This document shows, piece after piece, positions 58,935-64,000 of a stretch of 64,000 nt of DNA; within the stretch, counting starts at the first letter, position 1; every line of letters starts with the position of its first letter. A program made the translations under genes and the position numbers. Source of the DNA: Eubacterium sp. 1001713B170207_170306_E7. Lineage in GTDB: Bacteria; Bacillota; Clostridia; Eubacteriales; Eubacteriaceae. The stretch lies in NCBI RefSeq assembly GCF_015547515.1, contig NZ_JADMVE010000004.1:310001-374000 (forward strand). The letters run 5' to 3'. The notes beneath the pieces are model-generated. The model was given only the letters and a program-made list of their open reading frames with translations. It had not been told where the DNA came from and ran no database searches.

Positions 58935-60197
58935 CTACTCGATAAAGCGGTTCCGGTATTCTTTCGGCGTGACGCCCAGATATTTTTTAAACACCTTTGA
59001 AAAATAGCCCGGCGACTGGAAACCGCAGTGCACGGCGATCTCCTTCAGGGTGAGCTCCCGTTTTTCCATGAGCCGCACCGAATTTTCCACACGCACGCGC
59101 GTAATATAGTCGTTCACCGTGTAATTAAAGGTCTCACGGAACAGATGGCTGAGGTAGGAGTCGCTGAGGCCCACCTCGGCGGCAATCTCCTCAATCCTCA
59201 GCACCTCCCTGTAATGGGCGCCGATATACTCCCGCACAGCCTTCAGCACGCTGAGGTGGGAGGTCTCGCTCAAAATAAAAATGTCCTCCATAAACTCGCC
59301 CACCATGGCAGTAATCCTGTCAAAGAGCAGCTCAACCTCACGGATAGCGCCCGCCTCCATAAAGAGCTTTTCACTCTGCATCACCGCGATGTGGCTGTCC
59401 AGCCCCGCCTCCACAATCGCCCGGGATACCAGCGACATAAATTCCAGCACCCTTACCTTGACCCGGTCCAGGCTGTAGCCCGCCAGCACATAGGTATCGG
59501 TCAGAAAGCCGGGCAGCCCCTTCATCACCTTGTCCCGCTGCCCGGTGCGGATGGCCTGCAAAAGCATTTTCTCTTTTTTGAGATGGCGGTCATACTCAAA
59601 GGGGTCCTCCAGAAATTGGTTCTTCCGCTCATCCATATGGTTCAGGATCACCCTGCGCCAGGCTTCTGTTTTCAGGCGCTCGTCATAGCCCCCGGCGCTG
59701 GCCTTGGACAGGTAATTGAGTATGGCCTGGAGCATGTCCGCCACAGACTGGCTTTTATGGGGCGACAGCACCTTGAGCTTTTTGGCCTTTTCACACAAAA
59801 GTCCAAAATTTTCAATGTCCTGGTTCATCTCCTCCAGCTCCTCAATAAAAAACTCGTCGATCTCCCACAGCAGCACCTGGCCGCAGATCAGGCAGCCCAC
59901 GCTGCAGTCCTCCACCAGGATGGGAACCGCCCACATGACCAGACCCGCATGGCACCTGAAAAAATAAGGCTCCTTCCACTTGGCCGCCTCCTGACAGGCC
60001 TGGCGGTAGGAGGCTGTGCAGGCTTCGCCGTTACAGGACCGGACGTACTCGCAGAATTCACACTCCTGCAGATTCTCAAGCGACAGAAAGGTCTCGCCCT
60101 CAGGGTCGATCCCTTTTAAATAAAGTCCTGTGGCGTTGGAAAAGCACTCCAGCATGTAGCGCGTATACTTTTCATCTAAAAACTCAAACCCCTTCAT
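58935..60197 (-). CDS. AraC family regulator with PocR sensory domain
   Basis: A 420-residue regulator. The PocR domain (residues about 1-150) is rich in cysteine: QECEFCEYVRSCNGEACTASY, YRQACQEA, YFFRCHAGL and GCLICGQVL, enough to suggest metal, cluster or redox sensing. The linker is helical. The AraC DNA-binding domain (about 318-420) has IEEIAAEVGLSDSYLSHLF and IAVHCGFQSPGYFSKVFKKY. AAGGGGG precedes the ATG. It is divergent from nothing but heads the methyltransfer locus and probably binds the direct repeats at 58194-58226. Confidence 0.92.
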   Translation of the reverse strand: MKGFEFLDEKYTRYMLECFSNATGLYLKGIDPEGETFLSLENLQECEFCEYVRSCNGEACTASYRQACQEAAKWKEPYFFRCHAGLVMWAVPILVEDCSVGCLICGQVLLWEIDEFFIEELEEMNQDIENFGLLCEKAKKLKVLSPHKSQSVADMLQAILNYLSKASAGGYDERLKTEAWRRVILNHMDERKNQFLEDPFEYDRHLKKEKMLLQAIRTGQRDKVMKGLPGFLTDTYVLAGYSLDRVKVRVLEFMSLVSRAIVEAGLDSHIAVMQSEKLFMEAGAIREVELLFDRITAMVGEFMEDIFILSETSHLSVLKAVREYIGAHYREVLRIEEIAAEVGLSDSYLSHLFRETFNYTVNDYITRVRVENSVRLMEKRELTLKEIAVHCGFQSPGYFSKVFKKYLGVTPKEYRNRFIE

Positions 60198-60245
60198 CCT
60201 GTTCCCCCTTACCCTGTAATCGTTATGCCTATTATAACAGAAATC

Positions 60246-60292
60246 ATAAAAAAAAGCTGCGGACGCAGTATTTTGCGTCCGCAGCTTTTTTT
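60246..60292 (-). terminator. Strong terminator of the peptidase gene
   Basis: AAAAAAAGCTGCGGACGCA, 5 bases, TTGCGTCCGCAGCTTTTTTT: a perfect long GC stem with A and T tracts on both sides. Confidence 0.93.
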
Positions 60293-60890
60293 ATTCTGTC
60301 AGCTCTACATGCACGTAGCCGCTGCTGTAATAGGGCAGGACATTAAGCCCCACCGCCTTGGCCATAGCGGCCAGATCCCCCACTGCCACCCCGGGGCAGT
60401 AAAGGTCCGCAGCACGGCCCCGTTTGTGAAAGGACCAGGAAACGCCGCCGACCTCCTCATTCCTCTGCGCGCAGCGCACGCCTGAGGTCAGGATCACAGG
60501 CTGCCCGCAGGCACAGCGCAGGGCCTCCACCCGTTCGGTGAGCCCGGGATCAGGCATCACCGGAAAACCGGAGCAATAGCCCGCGCAGTCGCAGGCGTAC
60601 TCCCAAAGCCCGAAGTGCTCCGAAACCATTGGTTCTTCCGGCGCCTCGGGCTCTGGCTCAACCGGGGAAGGCCCGTCCTCCGGCTCCTTCTTTTGGGTCT
60701 CAGAGCTCTGGGCCTCCCCGGTCTCCGGCAGGGTTTCCTCCGGCGAACCAACCTGCTCATGGGCTGTTGGCTCAGGGCTTTTCACAGCTGCTTCCCGCCC
60801 TTGGCTGCACGACTGGAGCACAGCGGCACCGATGACCAGACACACCACCAGCCCCATAAAGATCAAAATCCGCCTGTAAAATTTCTGCAT
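60291..60890 (-). CDS. Peptidase M15A-like lipoprotein
   Basis: A 199-residue exported protein. The N-terminal hydrophobic segment ends in a lipobox, AAVLQSC, so the mature protein is probably lipid-anchored at residue 28. A proline/glutamate-rich linker (about 30-85) follows. The catalytic domain (about 90-199) is M15A/YcbK-like: YACDCAGYC, LTSGVRCAQRNEEVGG, SFHKRGRAADLYCPG and YYSSGYVHVEL, with the histidine and aspartate of SxHxxGxAxD acting as zinc ligands. A murein endo- or carboxypeptidase is the likely role. Confidence 0.88.
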   Translation of the reverse strand: MQKFYRRILIFMGLVVCLVIGAAVLQSCSQGREAAVKSPEPTAHEQVGSPEETLPETGEAQSSETQKKEPEDGPSPVEPEPEAPEEPMVSEHFGLWEYACDCAGYCSGFPVMPDPGLTERVEALRCACGQPVILTSGVRCAQRNEEVGGVSWSFHKRGRAADLYCPGVAVGDLAAMAKAVGLNVLPYYSSGYVHVELTE

Positions 60891-60961
60891 TCTGTAAACC
60901 TCCTTCTATGATTCACTACGTCTGTATAGTGGCATAAAAAGCCGTTTCTTACGGTTTGGGA

Positions 60962-60990
60962 TTGACAAAAGCGCAGACCGCCGATACAAT
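60962..60990 (+). promoter_or_regulatory. Sigma-70 promoter for the DMT gene at 61038
   Basis: TTGACA, 17 bp, TACAAT, 47 bp before the start codon. Confidence 0.8.
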
Positions 60991-61037
60991 GGTCTGAACG
61001 ATCCCTTACTTTCCTGCCCGATACCAAAGGAGACCCC

Positions 61038-61910
61038 ATGAACAAACAAAAGCTGCTCTTTGCCCTGGCCATGCTTATTTTTGGGAGCATCGGCCTCTTT
61101 GTCCGCACCCTGCCCTTCACCTCAAGCCAGATCGCCCTGGCCCGGGGGCTCATCGGCAGCGCCTTTCTTTTTGTGTCCAGCTTCATTCTTAAAAAGGGAC
61201 TCTCTCTCAAACGTATCCGAAGCAATCTGAAGGTTCTGCTCCCGCTTGGCGTCATGCTCGGTTTTAACTGGATCCTGCTTTTTCAGGCCTATAAGTACAC
61301 CAGCATCGCCAATGCCACTGTCAGCTATTACTGCGCGCCCGTCTTCGTCATGCTGCTGACACCCGTGATCTTTAGGGAGCCCCTGACCCACACCAATGTG
61401 CTCTGCATCTTTGCGGCCATGGCCGGTATGGTCTGCATATCCGGCGCGGGCGGCACCCTGGACCGCCTGAACCTCATCGGCATTGCCTATGGCTTTGGCG
61501 GCGCTGTCTTTTACGCGGCCATTGTCCTGACCAACAAATTTTTAAAAGATATCTCGGATTTTGAAAGCGCCTTTACCCAGCTGTTTATCGCCGCTCTGGC
61601 GCTTCTGCCCTATGTCCTGCTGACGGACGGCATCCACCTTGCCGGGGCTGGTCCTACCGCGGTTCTGCTGCTGATTCTGGTGGGTGTGGTGCACACTGGC
61701 TTTAGCTATCTTCTGTACTTTGCCTCACTGCCCCGGCTGGATAACCGCACCATTGCCACCTTCAGCTACATCGACCCCATCTCAGCTATTTTACTGTCAA
61801 GCCTTTTCCTCGCCGAGCCCGTGACTCCGGTGCAGGCAGGAGGGGCTGTGCTCATACTTGGCGCGACCCTGGTAAACGAGTTGGCCGGGACAAAAAACAA
61901 AAAAGCCTGA
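61038..61910 (+). CDS. DMT superfamily (EamA) transporter
   Basis: A 290-residue ten-helix transporter with two EamA repeats (ATVSYYCAPVFVMLLTPVIFRE; ATFSYIDPISAILLSSLFLAE). AAAGGAG lies before the ATG. It is monocistronic between its own promoter and a terminator and is more distant from the other three DMT proteins here. The substrate is unknown. Confidence 0.9.
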   Translation: MNKQKLLFALAMLIFGSIGLFVRTLPFTSSQIALARGLIGSAFLFVSSFILKKGLSLKRIRSNLKVLLPLGVMLGFNWILLFQAYKYTSIANATVSYYCAPVFVMLLTPVIFREPLTHTNVLCIFAAMAGMVCISGAGGTLDRLNLIGIAYGFGGAVFYAAIVLTNKFLKDISDFESAFTQLFIAALALLPYVLLTDGIHLAGAGPTAVLLLILVGVVHTGFSYLLYFASLPRLDNRTIATFSYIDPISAILLSSLFLAEPVTPVQAGGAVLILGATLVNELAGTKNKKA

Positions 61911-61925
61911 TTTCTGGTATTAAAA

Positions 61926-61951
61926 AAAGAGCGGTCTCCCGCTCTCTTTTA
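61926..61951. terminator. Bidirectional terminator
   Basis: AAAGAGCGG, TCTC, CCGCTCTCTTTT between convergent DMT and DUF2922 genes. Confidence 0.85.
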
Positions 61952-61953
61952 AT

Positions 61954-62190
61954 TTACGCTTCCTCGATGGGTATATCCGTGGTTTTGGTCTCTACCTTCC
62001 TGGCACCAGCCACTGCCGACAGGCCAAAGCCCTCTGGTGCGAAGATGTCCTGTGTCAAAATCGCTTTGACCCCGGTGTTGATCTCGGCGTCGGTAATGTC
62101 CTCCCGCAGGTCTGGAATGGTGAGATTAAAATTCTTGCCGTCTGCGCGTTCATAGGTTACAATCAATTCTTTACTTGTCTTTTCTGCCAT
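61954..62190 (-). CDS. DUF2922 family small protein
   Basis: A 78-residue protein (ELIVTYERADGKNFNLTIPD ... IEEA) that matches the DUF2922 pattern of a beta-hairpin followed by an INTGVKAILTQDIF-like helix. These small proteins are widespread in Firmicutes, usually next to DUF1659 genes, and their function is unknown. It lies 14 bp after the DUF1659 gene. Confidence 0.82.
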   Translation of the reverse strand: MAEKTSKELIVTYERADGKNFNLTIPDLREDITDAEINTGVKAILTQDIFAPEGFGLSAVAGARKVETKTTDIPIEEA

Positions 62191-62204
62191 TTTCTATTTC
62201 CTCC

Positions 62205-62432
62205 TTATTCGCCTGTTCTCATCAGTTCTTCGGATACAATTTTTTCCTTTTTCTCCATGATCGGCTCCTGCATCTTGGCGATGGCTTCAGCCGTTGTCAC
62301 AAAGGCTTCATCGGTGACGTCTGTTCTCAGATCACCGTAGGTTTTTGTCTTTTTCACAATTCTTCCACCCTCTTCACCGAAGTTCAGGATTGTTTTCATA
62401 TCCACCGCACGAATCACTTTCTTAACTGCCAT
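62205..62432 (-). CDS. DUF1659 family small protein
   Basis: A 75-residue protein with the DUF1659-type KTKTYGDLRTDVTDEAFV stretch. AAGGAGG precedes the ATG at 62432; a longer open frame upstream has no ribosome site and low-complexity content. It is co-transcribed with the DUF2922 gene and lies downstream of a sigma-factor-like gene, a frequent trio in Clostridia and Bacilli. Function unknown. Confidence 0.8.
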   Translation of the reverse strand: MAVKKVIRAVDMKTILNFGEEGGRIVKKTKTYGDLRTDVTDEAFVTTAEAIAKMQEPIMEKKEKIVSEELMRTGE

Positions 62433-62518
62433 TTTTTCTGGCCTCCTTTGTTTTATTACCGCTTGCTGCGGCTCATGGTTGTATAATGGCAGGCACCATA
62501 AAATCTTACGGTTTCTTT

Positions 62519-63163
62519 TTAAACTTTTTTCATGAGGCAGGACAGACGCCGCAGTCCCCGGTGAAGCAGCTGGCTCACAGCATTCTCGCTCATCCCCCAC
62601 TGGGCTGCCAGATCCGTGACCCGGCGGCCCTCAAGGTAATGTGCCCGGATGGCCCTGCGCTGCCGGGGTGCCAGACATTCCACCAGCGGCTCCAGGCTTT
62701 CACTCCGGCGGGCCCGCAGAGCATCGGCCTCCCGGTTCCCGATCACCTCCTCCACGCTGCTTCCGGGCGCGGCAAGCTGTTCCTTCAGCGCAGGGACTTC
62801 GCCGCCGGGATCGCTGTCCAGACTCAGAGCTTTCTTCTCTGAATGCCTTTCGGCCTCCTTGGGCTTCTGGACAAAATGGTAAAAGAGCTGGCGTTTGATA
62901 TAGGCGGAAAAGTACACGCCTTTTTGGGGCTCGTAACACCTGAGCGCGGTCAGAAGCACCAGGCAGCCCTCCTGCATGGCGTCCTCATAACACGCCCAAT
63001 CGTAGACGTAACGCTTAACCATGCTTTTGATCAGAGGGGTGTAGGCGATAAGCAGCTGTGTCTGGGCTTCGGAATCGCCCAGCTGCCCACGTCTTACCAG
63101 GCTGTTGATCAGGTCATACTGTTCATCTTTCTCGTTTGCACTCACATCTTCAATATCTATCAT
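62519..63163 (-). CDS. Sigma-70 family RNA polymerase sigma factor
   Basis: A 214-residue sigma factor. Region 2 is visible as LLIAYTPLIKSMVKRYVYDWACYEDAMQEGCLVLL (split here: YTPLIKSMVKRY, then EDAMQEGCLVLLTALRCYEP) and region 4 as LAPRQRRAIRAHYLEGRRVTDLAAQWGMSENAVSQLL (split: LAPRQRRAI, then VTDLAAQWGMSENAVSQLL). It is larger than an ECF factor and lacks region 1, similar to sporulation- or phage-type factors. It lies upstream of the DUF1659/DUF2922 pair on the same strand. No anti-sigma gene is seen. Confidence 0.85.
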   Translation of the reverse strand: MIDIEDVSANEKDEQYDLINSLVRRGQLGDSEAQTQLLIAYTPLIKSMVKRYVYDWACYEDAMQEGCLVLLTALRCYEPQKGVYFSAYIKRQLFYHFVQKPKEAERHSEKKALSLDSDPGGEVPALKEQLAAPGSSVEEVIGNREADALRARRSESLEPLVECLAPRQRRAIRAHYLEGRRVTDLAAQWGMSENAVSQLLHRGLRRLSCLMKKV

Positions 63164-63302
63164 TAATTTGGCCTCCTGATTTATAAAAGAATAATATAGG
63201 TATTGTTAATAAAGTATTTATGGTGGACATCTGTGACCCCCTGTCCGCACCAATTTTGGTCTTTTCAGCCTTTTAGGTGTCTGTGCTGTCCGGCAGTCAA
63301 AT

Positions 63303-63343
63303 TTATCCACAGTTATCCACATTATCCACAGCCGTTATCCACA
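63303..63343 (+). other. Cluster of four perfect DnaA boxes (origin candidate)
   Basis: TTATCCACA occurs four times in 41 bp, at 63303-63311, 63313-63321, 63322-63330 and 63335-63343, all in the same direction. An AT-rich stretch (63175-63225) lies just beside it. The last two boxes overlap the final codons and stop of the gene at 63322-63726. Such a cluster is what a DnaA-dependent replication origin looks like. Confidence 0.75.
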
Positions 63344-63726
63344 ATCCTGTTGACAATCACATAGACCTCGAGAGGCTGCCCTGAAACCGTGGTGCGGACA
63401 GCGGGCGCGACGTTGTCCGCAAAGGGAATGAGCGTATAAAGGCCCTGGGATTTTCCCTTCACCGCTTTCTGATAACGGATAAGGCCCGCGTCCTCCAGCT
63501 CCTTGCGGTGGCGGGCAATGTTGCGGTAGGTGTTGTCCATGACCTGCTCCAGTTTCTCGGGCCGCACGAAAAACTGTACACGCCAGAGCCAGTCGCCGTT
63601 TGCGGCAAGATAGGCGCAGCGGCTGCACCGGTACAGCAGGTACTGCCACAGGTTTCTGGCCCCCTGGCTGAGCTTGTGTTCTGTGAGCCACTCAAACCAG
63701 GCATTCAGCTCATTAAAGTATTCCAC
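63322..63726 (-). CDS. Winged-helix replication-initiation-like protein
   Basis: A 134-residue protein beginning MEYFNELNAWFEWLTEHKLS. The region QGARNLWQYLLYRCSR and the following MDNTYRNIARHRKELEDAGL form a winged helix like those of phage or plasmid replisome organisers and DnaD-type proteins. It overlaps a DnaA-box cluster at its 3' end and follows an antirepressor-type gene, so a replication role in a mobile element fits. The family assignment is tentative. Confidence 0.65.
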   Translation of the reverse strand: MEYFNELNAWFEWLTEHKLSQGARNLWQYLLYRCSRCAYLAANGDWLWRVQFFVRPEKLEQVMDNTYRNIARHRKELEDAGLIRYQKAVKGKSQGLYTLIPFADNVAPAVRTTVSGQPLEVYVIVNRIVDNGCG

Positions 63727-63734
63727 AGGTCTGC

Positions 63735-64000
63735 CTACCGGATGGCTTCCAGGCCTTTTTCCATGAAAAGGCGGATAAAATACGCCTGTCCTTTTGGCGT
63801 CACGCAGGTGGTGTGGTCCAGAAACACCACGCCGGGCTCAGGCTCGAAGATACTCTCGCGCACCTCGAACAGGCCAAGGTCCATGGCCCGCTGGGTAGGG
63901 ATGTTGTTTTCACGCTTGCTGTAGCACAGGTAGCCGTTTCTGCGCATCCAGCTCATGAGGCGCTTCTGCCCAGTATTGATCTTCCGGCCGTTTTCCAGCC
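63735..64000 (-). CDS. KilA-C-type phage antirepressor, C-terminal part (partial)
   Basis: The gene enters from the right edge; 87 residues are visible. LENGRKINTGQKRLMSWMRR, NGYLCYSKRENNIPTQRAMD and HTTCVTPKGQAYFIRLF match the C-terminal ANT/KilAC domain of phage antirepressors. It ends 8 bp before the winged-helix gene. It indicates that an integrated phage or related mobile element begins here and extends beyond the window. Confidence 0.85.
   Translation of the reverse strand, partial: LENGRKINTGQKRLMSWMRRNGYLCYSKRENNIPTQRAMDLGLFEVRESIFEPEPGVVFLDHTTCVTPKGQAYFIRLFMEKGLEAIR

Noticed and set aside
1-64000. CRISPR arrays, rRNA, tRNA or insertion sequences
   Set aside because: No regularly spaced repeats, ribosomal RNA stretches, tRNA arms or transposase-like proteins were seen by eye.

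Overview
The window most likely comes from a gut acetogen of the Eubacterium limosum / E. callanderi type. This is inferred from gene content, not from a marker gene. It carries six full-length MttB-superfamily methyltransferases, none with an in-frame amber (pyrrolysine) codon, four small corrinoid proteins, one pterin-dependent methyltransferase, three BCCT (betaine/carnitine/choline) transporters, three sigma-54 activators with PAS sensor domains and two PocR-AraC regulators. Coding density is high, spacers are AT-rich and many genes start with GTG or TTG. In this biology a substrate-specific MttB homologue moves a methyl group from a quaternary amine to a corrinoid protein, and a pterin-dependent methyltransferase passes it to tetrahydrofolate for the Wood-Ljungdahl pathway.

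Layout. 1-6.2 kb (minus): proline tRNA-editing protein (partial), DMT exporter, sigma-54 activator, BCCT transporter, MttB homologue. 6.7-11.6 kb (plus): ornithine cyclodeaminase/mu-crystallin homologue, corrinoid protein, MttB homologue, PocR-AraC regulator. 11.6-12.9 kb: HTH protein and a VWA gene broken by an in-frame TGA. 12.9-20.1 kb (minus): opine dehydrogenase family, PanB family, corrinoid protein, aconitase X large and small subunits, Asp/Glu-racemase family, DMT, and a protein resembling the MetH activation domain. 20.7-21.1 kb: polyferredoxin. 21.2-33.8 kb: BCCT plus MttB, activator, BCCT, racemase plus two tandem MttB homologues, activator.

Seven good -24/-12 (sigma-54) promoters lie in this left half. 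Most are in divergent pairs that enclose palindromes or repeats likely to bind the activators. The left half therefore looks like a compact sigma-54 regulon for several betaines or methylated amino acids.

33.9-54.1 kb is mostly general chromosome: an MprF-like aminoacyl-lipid operon with two alpha/beta hydrolases, Sel1-repeat protein, Uma2-type protein, small alarmone synthetase, radical SAM protein, a large cell-surface subtilisin, PP2C phosphatase, UgtP-like glycosyltransferase, an AT-rich hydrolase/TetR module that looks acquired, and a large hybrid histidine kinase. 54.2-60.2 kb is a second methyltransfer locus (MttB homologue, two corrinoid proteins, pterin methyltransferase, DMT) under a PocR-AraC regulator rather than sigma-54. 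60.3-64 kb ends in a lipoprotein peptidase, a DMT, a DUF2922/DUF1659/sigma-factor group, and phage- or plasmid-like genes with four perfect DnaA boxes.

The most promising undescribed system is the 12.9-20.1 kb cluster, which joins a corrinoid protein to PanB, opine dehydrogenase and aconitase X enzymes under a sigma-54 promoter with no MttB of its own. The substrates of all six MttB homologues cannot be read from the sequence alone.
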